DNA of 64,000 nucleotides from Ascaphus truei. Lineage: Eukaryota > Chordata > Amphibia > Anura > Ascaphidae. The translations under genes and the position numbers were made by a program. The notes beneath the pieces are model-generated. The model was given only the letters and a program-made list of their open reading frames with translations. It was not told the origin of the DNA and made no database searches. The DNA lies in assembly GCA_036426205.1 (NCBI GenBank), contig CM071571.1, forward strand, positions 112,599,219 through 112,663,218. The letters are read 5' to 3'. Shown here piece after piece: positions 19,690 through 31,719 of this stretch (positions are counted from its first letter, which is position 1; every line of letters starts with the position of its first letter).

Positions 19690-20750
19690 ATAATAGTGAC
19701 TGGTACGGGTACCAATCTTCCAAGGTTTACTGAATAGGGCATTGGGAAAATTCCTGAGATTTAAATATGGTTTCCACATGAGGGAAAGAATTATAGGGTA
19801 TTTATTCTCTGGGAAAGAGAATATATTTTCAACTCAAATTACTCAGACATAAAAATTACAAGAGATTGATGAATGGAAGATGGGACACACCCACAAAAGG
19901 TGGGCCTCTCCTGTGACAACAATGCAATATGGGGGCATACTGTAAAATACATTTGTTTTGTATCAAAAACTAGAATTCAACAAGAGGGGTGTTATTCAAT
20001 AACACGTGGATTCTCCTACTTCAAACTCATGACCTCTTGGGGAGTCTGATAGGTGATAATGTATTAGACTTTTTCTGCTTTTGTCATTTTATTTTATGAC
20101 CTGTCTGAATTATTAGACTGTAACTCTTTTTTCTGTAACTAGAAACTGTACCACTTTTCCATATATTAAATCTGAAATTAAATAATTATTGTCTTTGGCT
20201 CTAATGTGAACCCAGTACATTTTAGAAGAGATTTAACAGCATTTTAAGACAATTTGCTACATTGGGTTTTGTATTAAGTTACATATTTTTCCTTGTAAAC
20301 AGGTACCAAGGATTCTGAAGGTACGACCTTAAATTATTCTTAGTGGTGGAAGCCTATTGAAGTTTAGTGTTGATTGTGGGGAGATATTGCTAATTTTGAC
20401 TGTCCAGCAGGGAGATAAATGAGCCAGAAATATACTGTAGCTAAAAGTATAAACCCTTTTCACATACACAGTCACAGGCTCACAGGTGTGACATACGATA
20501 CACAATGTATCAAGAACTTTGCACTACCTTCAATATGTGCATCAGCGTGTTTTTTTTAAAGTGTCAAAAGGAGGAATTATGGAGGAATACATGATGCAGA
20601 CATTATAATGAGATATACCAAATTGTGTACCCCTGTGCATCACTTTTCTCCTTTCAATCTGTGCCAAAAACAACATTGGGCATGGGGTAACATTAGCTTT
20701 CTTATTTAAAAATCTTTTCCTTATATAAGAAATTGGAGCAATATATTTGA
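19690..20750. other. No gene seen
   Basis: AT-rich, without supported ORFs or repeat edges. Confidence 0.4.
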
Positions 20751-20758
20751 TACGTAAA

Positions 20759-20892
20759 GATGTAGCGAGATTTACTAACTGCGGGGCGGTCTAACCAGGG
20801 AGCATGGATCCTGCAGTGCATCCGCTGCAACATGGTCTCCAGAGCTACGCTTTTTCAGCTGCGGATCTGGAGACAATAAATCTCTCTACATC
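20759..20892. mobile_element. Miniature inverted-repeat element, 134 bp
   Basis: The ends GATGTAGCGAGATTTA and its inverse GATGTAGAGAGATTTA differ at one base. The middle contains partly inverted TCTCCAG/CTGGAGA blocks. No ORF. The target duplication is unclear. Confidence 0.6.
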
Positions 20893-23100
20893 TGTATGAG
20901 ACAATTTTGGAGTAAAATTGGTTCAGTGCATCACAACACGTTGTTTCTGTTACATACTGTAGGCCCCTATGTTATTCATATGATTTTAGACCATTTTGAC
21001 TCATTGGTGTATAATACAGTGTCTGCAGGCATGTTTTTTTTTTTAATCTATTAATTACAAAATATACTTACTGCTAAATGTTAGATGGAAACAAAAACAT
21101 TCTTATTTTTTACGTGTGGTCTAATTTTAATTATTGTTAAACTTTAAAAGATATTTCCACAACTATATCCATAATATAGCATCACACTTGGCTATTTTAA
21201 GAACTGACATGTAATGTGTTTTCTGCACAAATATGACTGATTTGTATTAAAGTGAGATTTAAGGCAGATGTGTTGATAGTTGTCTATTGGTAACATGTGT
21301 GTGCCTCTGGCTCTGTTAGTGTCAGTTCCACAATAAAGCATTGAAAGTAACATCCAATGTTCAAAGTATCAGATTTCAGGGTAATGCTCCCATTGGCTTT
21401 TCAGAGGTCTTGTCCTTTACTGTATATTGACAGAAAACAGAGGGAGAAAGTGATGTGCAACTGATGACATTTGTTTCCCTAAATTGAGGGTACATACATA
21501 TAACCGTCCCGGCAGAACTAATATAGCTAAAATGGAGGTCAATGTCATATTAAAGGTTATTTTTCCAGAACAGGATGCACTTTACAAATATCACATTTAC
21601 CCCAAAGCTGCAGTAACACATGGTCAACATTTCTGGCCTTTTCTGCATAAAATGGAAAGTAAGGCTCACTAGAGACATCAACCGCTTCATTCTATACAAT
21701 GTCTATCCAAATAAAATATTAATAAAAGTACTGTGAATCTTCTATAAGCTCTCAATATAAAATATCTAAAACCTCTTATAGAAAAGCAACTCCTGCATTT
21801 GATTGTGCTATTGGCACTGTGATTTATATGCCATGTAAAGTGCCAGGGCATACTGTATATTCCATGTTGCACATTAAATTATATATAATATTAATTGTTC
21901 TTTACTTCCTGTAGTCTCTCCATATTCATCATACATCTTTGCACTTAGAATATCTAAGGATATCAACTACTGGATATGTGTTAATGTGGCTAAATACTGT
22001 TATCAGTTATAAACGTTACTGATCATTAACCAAATCACATTATTCAATTAACCCTTTTCTTTATTTATTACCATTTATTATACAAATGTTGTCACAGAGA
22101 CTTTCACCGCTGCTGGGGAAAGCTTTGGGAATACGACCACGGCTTTCCCTGGAAGCGGGAGATTAACTCGGTGCGGAGTACCATGGTGTAGAATGGACCT
22201 CCCACAGAGTGACCGCAGGTTGTACCTTCCCTGGAGCCACGTTAAAAGTAATAAAGTAAGAAAGTACGGAGGGTGTTCTGCTTCTGATAATACAAACGTT
22301 CTAATATCTTTAAAAAATTCAAATATAATACAGAGTTGCAAAATGATGGGGTAGTACTGAACATGCAATAACATCCTATATTAGTGCCTTACACTTGCTT
22401 CTTAAGTTACTATACAGTAGCTGTGTATCTTAATATTTATTTACACACATACATATGTACAGTATACACAGTAGTTACATAAAGGAGTAGGCTCGGACTC
22501 CTTTAAAAGGTAGTTAATATCCCACCTGGTAAAAAAAACAATACATCTTATTATCACAGTTTTAGATAGTATACCTAAACATTGCTGTAATAATTTGCTG
22601 GGTACAATATTTTACCCAAATTCGTAATGTGGGTATTAACATGTCTATTTATAATGATTTAATTATCTCATCGCAATCGTTTTCATAATATTTCTCATAG
22701 GCTTCTGTAAAATATATTATTACAGAACTCTCTGGTAGGAATTCATTAACCACTCTGATGGCTGTTGTTACCAAGTTATACCACGTGATGCCTGTGGTTA
22801 ATCCAATTTGTTTTTTTAAAGCACTTCCTCCCGCCCTTGGCTACCTTAGTTGTAATGCTTTACTAACTAGTAAGGTAATCAAAGAGTTAACCCCTCCCAC
22901 CGGAGCAGGCCTAACCAAAAAAAAAACACCTTGAACCATAAAAAATAAATCCAGGCTCAATAACCTATTTGTAATGCATTGTCTTCCTGACTTGGCAATT
23001 TGGATCCTTAACTTGCCATGAAACCCTCATTCCTCTGTTGCTAGAAGAAGTCTCTAGTAAGTATTTCTTATTTGACTAGTTGACCACTTGTCCTACTAAG
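20893..23100. other. No gene seen
   Basis: Mostly AT-rich. A slightly GC-richer patch at about 22085-22260 has no recognised element, and several short frames show no domains. Confidence 0.4.
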
Positions 23101-23104
23101 GGAT

Positions 23105-23575
23105 ACAGGCATACCCCGTTTTACATACACTCGCTTTACGTACACTCACTAGTACGTATATTTTTTTTTTGTTGCACCTTACCCCCTGTAAATGTACGCG
23201 TGCTTCGCGAGTACGGACACCAGGGGGCGGCGTGCGCACCTCAACACTCCTGCAACCTCCTTCATGCTCGATCTCCCTGTTCCCTCTGCCCTCCCATCTG
23301 TCTCCGTTCCCCCTCCGATCTGTCTTCGTTCCCCCTCCCATCTGTCTCTGTTCCCCCTCCCATCTGTCTCCGTTCCTCCGGCACCGAAGCTCCATAAATC
23401 AGCAGCTTAACCAGCAATTCCGCCCGCACTTTCTGCAGCCCGTGATTCTGCTTCCTCCCCCCTCCTCCCCCCTCCTCCCTCCTCAGAGCTCGCTCCTGTC
23501 TGCTGCAAAACTTTGCATGTAATGTGAACTACGAGCAACAGTGAGGGGGAGGTGAAGATCGTCTGCTGCAATCTT
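23105..23575. repeat. GC-rich dispersed repeat with 21-bp minisatellite
   Basis: AGGCATACCCCGTTTTACAT followed by CTCGCTTTACGTACACTCAC looks like a transposon end. A C/T-rich minisatellite with unit near TCCGTTCCCCCTCCCATCTG runs from about 23285 to 23385. The open frames here are repeat artefacts. Confidence 0.45.
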
Positions 23576-23578
23576 TGC

Positions 23579-23639
<61 letters not shown>

Positions 23640-23650
23640 CGTGCGTGCGT
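23579..23650. repeat. (GT)n then (GCGT)n microsatellite
   Basis: Nearly pure GT for about 57 bases, then GCGT units. Confidence 0.9.
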
Positions 23651-23881
23651 GTGAACGCGCGTCCAGGGCTCCCCGAGGGAGCCCTGGTGTCCCGCGATGT
23701 GGGGGACGGCGGCAGGGGGTTCCGGGGGACCCGGCGGACCCGGCAGCGGTAGGGAGAGCGCCCCGATCGGAGGGCGCTCTTCCGCTGCTTCGGCGCGCGC
23801 CCGTCACCCTCGGGCGCGCGCCAGGCTACTGCTGCGGCCAAGAACGGGCAAATGCTCGAATAAACTTGGCCGCAGCAGTAG
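23650..23881. repeat. Cluster of GC-rich hairpins
   Basis: Hairpins include GGCTCC-CCGA-GGGAGCC (about 23668), GCGCGCGCCCG / CGGGCGCGCGC (about 23793-23821), and a perfect 17-bp inverted repeat CTACTGCTGCGGCCAAG at 23826-23842 and 23865-23881 around 22 bases. The last arm overlaps the start of PLE homology. This GC-rich island stands out from AT-rich surroundings. Confidence 0.6.
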
Positions 23882-24159
23882 GACTAACTAGTAGAGTCCT
23901 AAAAATCCGCATTATGGAACATCTCAGGCTAATTAAAAAACACGATACTACACACCCGGTACCATTGCATTTCAATGTGTGTCCGTTGGGCTCTGTGGAG
24001 AATTTCAAATGCTGTGCCATTGAACACATTGTGCTACCACCTCGAGGAGGGGATATATTAAGGATTTTACATCAGAGAGAGGCACACTGGATAAATACAC
24101 TCAATTCTCTGCAGCCCAATGGACTCAACATTGATTGGGAACTACGTTGTTTTCTTTAA
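23874..24159 (+). pseudogene. PLE GIY-YIG endonuclease, C-terminal 94 residues
   Basis: The frame ends at a TAA at 24157-24159. It opens with A-V-G-L-T-S-R-x-L-K-x-R-I-x-E-H, which aligns with the Y-V-G-x-T-x-R part of the GIY-YIG fold and its catalytic arginine region. R-G-G-D, Q-R-E-A-H-W-I and G-L-N-I-D-W-E-L-R-C-F-L at the end are the usual PLE tail. The GIY/YIG tyrosine strand and the whole RT are missing. The copy starts right after a GC-rich hairpin and GT microsatellite, so it is 5'-truncated. The following 800 bases probably form its 3' UTR. Confidence 0.7.
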
Positions 24160-24800
24160 TTTTATTTAATGATTATTAAGATGTAATGCCCTTAGGGTGA
24201 GGGCATACAGCTCAATAGGCTATCCTCTATGACTATTTCTCACTGACTATTCTCTAAGCCTTTCTTTCCCCCCCCTTCCCCCCCCCTGCCCCCCCCCCGC
24301 CCCCCCCCCTTTTCCCTTCCCCTTTTCCTTATTGTAGTTTCCCCCCCCCCCCCCTTTTTCCTTCCCTACCTTCTCTTTCCCCACCTCTATTCAAGCACCT
24401 GGTTGGAGCCCAGTGTATGATGTTTAATCAGCTTAATAATTTACATAGTAAAAATTTACAATGTATTATATGTGTTTGAGTATAACCTTATACATAAACA
24501 CAATGAAAGAGTACAAGCTGTTATTGCAATCTATGGGACTTAAACCAGGCACTAGCAGTGCTTGCAGCAACCTTTTACTTATTTTTATATATCTCCAATG
24601 ATTGACCTGAGTCTAAACAGCATATTCTTTATTAAAAATGCTATTACATTGTCATAAGTTCAACAAGGAATCTAAGTATTTAGTACTGGTCACTTGATTG
24701 ACAACATATGTAACAGGCATAAGCATTGGAGGGGTTAATGTTTTAATGTATATGTCCCCGTTTTCGCAGGCTTTTTTGTATTTAAGCAGGCAGCTTCCAC
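24160..24800 (+). other. Probable PLE 3' UTR with poly-C tracts
   Basis: C runs of 7-14 alternate with T at about 24264-24360. A complementary G-rich block (46440-46580) also follows the endonuclease of the minus-strand PLE at 46.7 kb, so the C-rich UTR may be a shared feature. No ORF. Confidence 0.45.
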
Positions 24801-24859
24801 TTCTCCCCACTCCAAGACGAAGCCCTATTCCTAAGGGTGAAACGCGTTGAGGGGGAGAA
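24801..24859 (+). ncRNA. Hammerhead-ribozyme-like motif (degenerate core) in PLE 3' region
   Basis: The order fits a type I hammerhead. Helix I is TTCTCCCC (24801-24808) with GGGGAGAA (24852-24859). The core AAGACGA stands where CUGANGA is expected. Helix II is GCCC/GGGT, followed by GAAAC and a tiny helix III through GCGTT, a possible NUH site. PLEs are known to carry minimal hammerheads with very short helix III. The first two core bases deviate, so activity is doubtful. Confidence 0.5.
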
Positions 24860-24965
24860 TGCGGTGTTTGCCCTTGTGTGTTCAACCAATAAAGTTTTCT
24901 GAAGTATCCCAGCAGCCTCTCTGAGTCAGACATGCGCAGTTGCGCCGAAATCCGCCATTGTTTCA

Positions 24966-25270
24966 TTTATATGTGGCATCAAAAAGATACAGTATGAACT
25001 ACTTATTGGTCCATCATTTACTAAGGGGTGCCATACCATAAGAGACCGTCAGGTGCCAGATGGTGTCTTAAGGCAAAGCACATATTTCAGTAGTAAATAT
25101 TTGCCATGATCTTTTCCAATATTTCTTTGCATTAACATAAATAAATACAGGAAAAGGAAGAATAAATATGAGAGAAATAGATTCTTAAATGTCAAAATTG
25201 TACTGACCGCTAGAGACTCTTTAATTGTTAACATTTATTAAGACTATTTAGTTATTCATTATATTTGTTG
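24966..25270. other. No gene seen
   Basis: AT-rich DNA. Confidence 0.4.
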
Positions 25271-25274
25271 AATG

Positions 25275-25635
25275 CAGGGCTAGTTTAAGTAATTTTACGC
25301 CCATAGGCCACCATAGGAACTTAACTTTTTGCCGCCCTCTTGAATGAGTGCGTCTGCAGCGTATTGACATTAAATTACACCACATAGTCACACAGCCACA
25401 CATTGCCATGATAACAGGACACCACGTGATAACACATTGTAATGGCAAGGCTCTGCCACGCGATGTGGAGGGGTCATTTAACACCGTGCTCTCCCCCGTC
25501 AATCAGTTTAATTGTTGTGGGGGAAGAGAACAGGGCCTCTGCAACAGCCACACCGGCCTCCCCAAAATGTGCCGCCCTCCTGAATTTTGCTGTCCCATGC
25601 CCAGGCATAGTAACCTGTGCCTAAAAATGGGTCTG
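25275..25635. mobile_element. Possible hAT-like MITE
   Basis: It begins CAGGGCTAG and ends GGGTCTG, with inner inverted blocks TTGCCGCCCTCTTGAAT and (reversed) AATTCAGGAGGGCGGC. The flanking 8-mers match only partly, so the boundaries are tentative. Confidence 0.4.
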
Positions 25636-25639
25636 GGAG

Positions 25640-26410
25640 AATATTTGTCAGTATTCGTTTCATGGATATTCGTATGCAAAGATGTTGTTAAATTTTTTTA
25701 ACAAAGGTAATTTTTTAACAAAGGTAATTCCACCGGTGGCTACTATTCGAACATTCGATCAAACATTTTATTCAGCCAGGACTTCATAACCTGAAATATG
25801 GTATTTTGGAGTTCCCAGTGCTATATATCCCCTCAAACACATCTTCAAAAATCACGTGGAGAGACACATGTGCACAAAAAATTAGCACACTTGAGATACC
25901 TCAGAAATATGCTAATAGGATAGACTAATGATTCTTATTAGCATAAACACCCTATTGCAGTGAATTTACCGGTCTCTAATTCTGGGCTCTTGATTGAATT
26001 TTAATGAAACTTTCAAGAAAGAAGAAATGTGGTAAAAAGTTTTATTTTTGGTACCAAAACAGTGATTCTGTATCTGTACTATAAATTAAACCATCTGAAC
26101 AGTTCTCTACATTACTTATTTTGCAATATTAATGAGTCAAGGTTTACAATGACATAGTGATAACATAAATGCAAGTCAAATGATTGATAGTTCTTTTTCT
26201 TAAATTAAAACTGCCAAGTACATTTTAGGAAGTAGTCAGTTTTATCCAGCATGATAAATTGTTTCCCAAGCATGTAGTAGTAAAATAGATTTTTTTTCCA
26301 CCGACCTCATCTACTTTAGACTGACATTTACTTTTGCCTGTCGTTAAAATGTCTTTTGCAACGTAAAGATATGAATATCAACAACAACAAATATGGATAT
26401 AGATAATAGA
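25640..26410. other. No gene seen; one foldback-family arm
   Basis: 25790-25965 resembles one arm of the foldback at 17640-17850. The rest is AT-rich without features. Confidence 0.4.
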
Positions 26411-26419
26411 GGGTTCTTT

Positions 26420-27555
26420 GCTTACCTACAGTACAAGTCAGGCATTATGGAAACGGACTGCAATAACTACACAGAATCCACTGGGATTTGATGATAATGT
26501 CCTGGACTCAACATTAAGAATGTCAAAAAACAAAAAAATTAGTATTAAAAAGATCTACCGATTAGCAACTACCAAGGCCGAGGACTCTCTTATGGTAGGG
26601 ATATGGAACCAATGGAAATAATAACCAAGGGGCTAAAAAAAATGTCTTTAAAAGCCCCAAGTCTCTATATTGGAGAGAAACACAAATTAAAATTATACAC
26701 CGAGCATCTATGGGACCAGGCATACAAGCAAAATTCTCAGATACACTGGCGACACGCTTTATTCGAGCTCGGCTAGTCCCACGAATTCGGGTATACCCGG
26801 GTGTATTGAGGTTTGTGACTGTTTTCTGCCCGAGTGCATTGGGTTATTTTCCAGGCAGGGATTGAAGCATTTTATTCCCGCTGGCTGCAATACTGCACAG
26901 TATATATATATATACTGCATTACAATTCATGAATTTATGCCATCTGGTAGACACGCGAAGCATTGCAGCCTATTAAATCCTAATCATTATCATTTAACAG
27001 ATCAGCCACCCGTCAGCCAGGCATGAACCCAGGCTGGGAAGGCAAACGCAACGGGGCTTGTCAGAGTTGAGGAGCGGCGCATTCCAGGTATCTGCCAGGT
27101 ACATACTGGGTATTTGCTCGAATAAAGTGTGTCGGTGCAGTAAGTGTGAAGGCGTTTGCCCAAAATGTCTTGGGAAAGATGCCCGTTTTTTCCATATGTT
27201 TTGGACATAGCCTTGAATATAAGAGTTCTGGAACAAGATAATCGATCTTGTAGATAATAAATGCAAATAAAATATAGCAAAGATCCCATAAACCTCCTAT
27301 TGGGAGCAGAACAGGGGGTGACAGGTGAAAAAAAACAGATATCACAGGCTTATACAAACAATTATTTTGATCGCCAAGAGATGCATTGCCCTAAAATGGA
27401 TTGACAAAGAACCGCCAAATTTGAAATTAGTAGAGCGCAGGTTGCTGGGTTTGTTTAAACTAGATGGGTTGGATGTATGGTTAGAAGGGCCTTCTTCAAA
27501 ATATATGATGCTTGAACATTGGAAACAATTTCTGGCAAACACCCAATTTATTTAA
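26420..27555 (+). pseudogene. L1/Tx1-like LINE ORF2 C-terminus, interrupted by the 397-bp element
   Basis: Upstream of the insertion, the frame at 26418-26621 runs into decayed sequence. Immediately after it (from about 27143) a frame reads C-E-G-V-C-P-K-C ... F-H-M-F-W-T-C-like, which fits the Cys-Cys-His-Cys motif near the end of L1-type ORF2. At 27325-27555, I-A-K-R-C-I-A-L-K-W and E-P-P-N fit the final block before the ORF2 stop. Several stops and shifts show it is dead. The inserted element sits at a TA. Assignment to Tx1 rather than another L1 lineage is a guess. Confidence 0.6.
26744..27140 (-). mobile_element. 397-bp TA-flanked element, copy 2, inside the LINE
   Basis: Exact reverse orientation of copy 1, with TA at 26742-26743 and 27141-27142. 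Removing it and one TA joins the LINE zinc-motif region, which supports TA as the duplicated target. Confidence 0.8.
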
Positions 27556-27574
27556 AACCAAAGACATAACATAA

Positions 27575-27800
27575 AACACAGACAAAGCTCAGTGCACATC
27601 CAGTAAAACTTATACACGGTACAGTGCCTAAATATACATGTATAGATAACTAATAAATAAAATGGTCTTTTAGTTTAACATTTTGGCCAAATTGTTGTAA
27701 GCCCCTGAGCCAACTGCACGGCAGACCACGTTTCAAGGGTCCCTAACACTAATATAGATTCTTAATAACCTGTGCATTGCCACCCAATTTATCAATAGGA
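27575..27800 (+). repeat. Dispersed repeat, related to the insertion in the 37 kb L2
   Basis: The segment from CTCAGTGCACATCCAGT through GGTCTTTTAGTTTAACATTT to AATAACCTGTGCATTGCC matches 37206-37410 and, inverted, 37794-37935. Confidence 0.65.
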
Positions 27801-29600
27801 AAATCTGGGAAGAAATACTAGAAACCAATATATAAGGATCCACCAGTAAAAAAGTTGTTTAACTAAAAGGAACAAGAGAGATACGTCGAGATAGTTAGTT
27901 CGGGTTTTAGTTAAAGTTAGGACGTAGAGGAGGTTTCTTATTTTTTAGTTTTAGTTTAGTTTGGTCAATCACCTAGGTATCAATGATGCCAAGTACAGGA
28001 GTTAATTGTATCGTCCAAAGGAGGAGACGGGGTTAGTAGAAAAAGGGAAGAAAATGAAAGATCACAGCCATATATGCAGCATTTACAAGATAAAGTATAT
28101 TCAGTGTATTGTATAACCAAAAGATGTGTAACAACCAAATGTACCAATATGAGATACGATTATTGCTGTATTGTGAAAGATGATATTTCTATACTTGAGT
28201 GATCGGAATAAATAAAGTTTAAAAAAACAACAAATATAGATAAAGATTAATATAATGTCAGAATTTTTGATTACTTAAAAAAAATAGTTTCAAAGACTAG
28301 CAGATAAAGTAATACCATATGGAATCATCAATGCATTATTTTAGGTATGACAAAACCAAACAATCAATTTTGCATTTCTCTTAAATTTGCTTCAAAATAA
28401 AATCATTCCCAGTTTGCCAGTTTCTAATCAAATAAAGTCTTATTAGGAAAGTATCACTATCACGTGTTGCTACTTTGTGCTGTTTATTTAATTATAAAAG
28501 CATTTTACTAAAACTCTGGAATCAGTTATGAGACATTATTAATATTCTGTAACCTCCAAGTTCAGAAGTCAGCAGATTTAGGGGCTTATTCCATATCAGC
28601 CAAAGTGAAAGATCTGTCCGTTTACGGTCAAATGTCTCCATTGTAGTCATTTTGTCTATAAGCAGCCAGATTGGCCACTCCGGCTTCCAAAAAATATGTC
28701 CCTAAATTCATTCAATTGGACTTTGAATAAAAAACAACTACCTCTATTGTCATACAGCAAATGTAATATACTACAAACCTCAGTTTCTTTCTTTATATTG
28801 TATCATGAAGAAAATATTATAGCAAATGTAAGTGAATACGGTGCTCCTGACCAAGAAGTCATCAAATATACTGGTAGCCGTTAAATCTGCGGTAGCAATG
28901 GGTGACACTGTATATACTGTATCAGCACAAATAAAATTGACATTTCGAACACTGCTCTATTTTTTGGAGCACAGTTGCATCTAAACTAAATTAAGATTTA
29001 TTTACAGAAGTAATTTGTCAGTTGAACAAACGTGTTGACGCGTTTCACATTACTGTAAGTACAGTTTGAAAGGACTGTTCAAGTAAGACTGAAAGACATC
29101 AAAAGTGCTAGGTCACATAGAAAAAAAGAAAAAACAAAGCCAAGAGAAGACAAAAAACAAGAATGTTTCAGAATGCAGATGTAAAATTTTAGGTTTATAC
29201 AACTTGAGATGTGGTAGATTTTTTATAATAAAGGAAAAGTCACGAAGAATGATGCACAATGACGCAGAATGTGATTTAGATGTTGCCAATGATACTACAT
29301 GTATCATTGCATCTAAGTTAATTTTAAACCCTCGGTCCAGGGTCAGCAAAAGGGAAATCAAACCAGGCAAGAGATTAAAGCGTAACTGCAAAGACAAACA
29401 GGAGCTGCAAACGGTAGAACTGTGTTCGGTGACTCCCTATAGTAACTGCAGCCTTATAAAGCAGACTGTGTACTCAAAAAGGTCACAGTGAGCAGAAAGG
29501 GCTGGAGAAACAGAAAATTTGGACCGTAGTGAAAACCTGGCACGGATCGAGCAGAATCCTTACAGTCACATGATACAGCGTCCGATCGGATTGGAGTTGT
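27801..29600. other. No gene seen
   Basis: AT-rich. The 128-codon frame at 29105-29491 is lysine- and asparagine-rich with no domain and ordinary AT-rich composition; I do not call it. Confidence 0.4.
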
Positions 29601-30204
29601 ACCATCTAATCCTAAAATGTGACGTCACAGGCCATATATAAGGCCTATACATCTCATTTTAGCTGAAGATCTCGACGAGGCAACATCCGTTTGGATTTAC
29701 CATAAGAGTTGGATTGAAAGAAGAAGATAGAACAAAAGAAGAAAAGAATTACAGAAGAACAAAGAAAAGGCGAACGAAGATTAAAGAAAGACAAATGTTT
29801 TTACCTAATGCTGATCTTCAAAGTGTATGGAGTTGGATTGCGGATGATGACATCGCAGGTCGAGAGCTTGCAGATACACCAGGATTCAGAGGGTGAAGAC
29901 TTCTACATTTAAGAAAAATATTGAATGTATGTAATTGTCTTTTTTCAGGTTTTTTTATTGTATTTATTTATTTCTATGTTTTTGCTTGCCCAATGACTGA
30001 TAATGTATGAATCTGTGCCGCTTTAAGGTACAGATAAATACAGTGACATCCAATGCATTTTTTGGCAAATGCTTGTTTTAAATTGATTGCTGTTTTTTCT
30101 ATAGCTGTTTATTTTTGGATTAAATTGTTTGGAATTTGGATGGCTTGGTTTTAGTACATTTTAGGATTGGTTAGCATTTTAAATCAATTTATGGTTTTGT
30201 TGGT

Positions 30205-30335
30205 TAGTGGTTTAAATTAATTAATTGTTTTGTCTAGTGCTTTTATTTCTTTAATTGATTGGTTGGCTAGTGCTTTTATTTCTTGAATAGATTTGTTGGC
30301 TAGGGCTTTTATTTCTTGAATTGGTTGGATAGCTG
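30205..30335. repeat. About 36-bp minisatellite
   Basis: Roughly four degenerate units around GCTAGTGCTTTTATTTCTTG and a TTGATTGGTTG spacer. Confidence 0.6.
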
Positions 30336-30529
30336 TTTATTTAATTGTATTCTTGTGTTTTGGAATAACATAATTTTAATTATTTTGCTGTTTTAGTGAT
30401 AGATGAATTTGATTTATGTGTACTATTAGGCTTTTTATTTATTATTGTTGGGTGTTTAGGTGCTTGTGTATATCTTTAATTATTGTTTTATTTTTGGCCT
30501 TCATGTATTTTTATTAGGGTGCCCATTGA

Positions 30530-31330
30530 CTGCTATAGTGGCTTATCATGCCCATATTATATGGCTAGGATGTACCACTATGCTAATCAATGGGTATAGT
30601 GGGCCTGGGGTGGGTGGTTAGGCCTCCCGGGTGAGTAGTGGGAGACGGGGTAACCCCATTATTTACTATAGCGGATATTAACCGATTATAAACCGCTAAG
30701 GTGATTAAGGGTTAGGGGCCATTAGATTGTATTTTTTAATATACTCTTGCTGGCAACGGAGGACATGGATCTAGAGTATGCTGATAAGGACGCTCTTCAT
30801 GATGGCAGGGGTAAGTAGAAAGTTGTATTTACATTATTTACGCTGGCTGGCTAATATTTGATTTTATAATGGGCAAATGACTATTATCCATATCTGGATA
30901 ATAGTAATTTTGCCCATTAAAGTACTGTATTTGTTGGGGGGGGGGTTGTTGGGGGTAGAAGAAGTGGGTATTAGTGTTGTTTTGTTTTTGAATGTTTATT
31001 GTGGGTAGTGAGGATGGGTGAAGTTGGTATTTGGCCCTTGGTGGGTGTTTATACCTACCAGGTGGGTAGCGGGAGGGGTGGGAGGGGTTAACCACTTCAT
31101 TACCTTTGTGGTATTAACCACTAAGGTAATGAAGGGGTTAACTCCACCTGTAAACACCCCCCCGCCCCCCGCAAAGCCTAAACTTCCACCAAGGGCCAAA
31201 TACCCCCTTCAACCACCCCCATTACCCACAATAAACATGTCACCGGTACTTAACCCCTTTATTGACTTAGCCATTAGCTGCTAAGGTAATGAAGTTGCCC
31301 GTCAATGCATTTTTATTGCATGGGCTTCAT
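30530..31330. repeat. Degenerate GT-rich repeat family with palindromic blocks
   Basis: CCCATTGACTGCTATAGTGG pairs with CCACTATGCTAATCAATGGG (30531-30596). A near-perfect palindrome GGTTAACCACTTCATTACC / GGTAATGAAGGGGTTAAC covers about 31084-31142, and a diverged version lies at about 30650-30715. Related blocks occur at 61850-63290. No ORF. Confidence 0.55.
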
Positions 31331-31719
31331 GCCTGGAGTATCAGCTCCGGCGACTCCTTGGCATCAATCTAATGCAGGAAAAATGCATTTTTTCCCCCAA
31401 GTCCTCTTTCGCCACCTTATCAGCAGGTTCCCCCAGCTTCACGCCAACTTTTTCTAGCGTGAGGATTTTGGAAGAAACTCGCCATGCTAGCCTGATTAGC
31501 CTCGATAAACTAATCGATGCTATTAGAAGTGCATGAGTTTCAGAACCTGCCGATAAGTGGCTTATTGCCGCTCACCAGGCGATGTGTTTTGGATGGCTGC
31601 TAAAATTGGCGATTCATGCCTTTATCGTCCACTTATCGAGGCTTACAGAATAGCAGTAGGCATTTTGGCCAAAAAAGGCCTTGATAAGTGGGTAATCGGC
31701 TTATAGAATAGGCCCCTAT

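Noticed and set aside
23407..24159. Single long gene joining the GC-rich frame to the PLE endonuclease end
   Set aside because: The first part of the 23575-24159 frame translates a GT microsatellite and hairpins; only the last 94 residues show homology.
29105..29491. 128-codon Lys/Asn-rich frame as a small gene
   Set aside because: No domain, no conserved neighbour, and the composition is that expected of AT-rich noncoding DNA.
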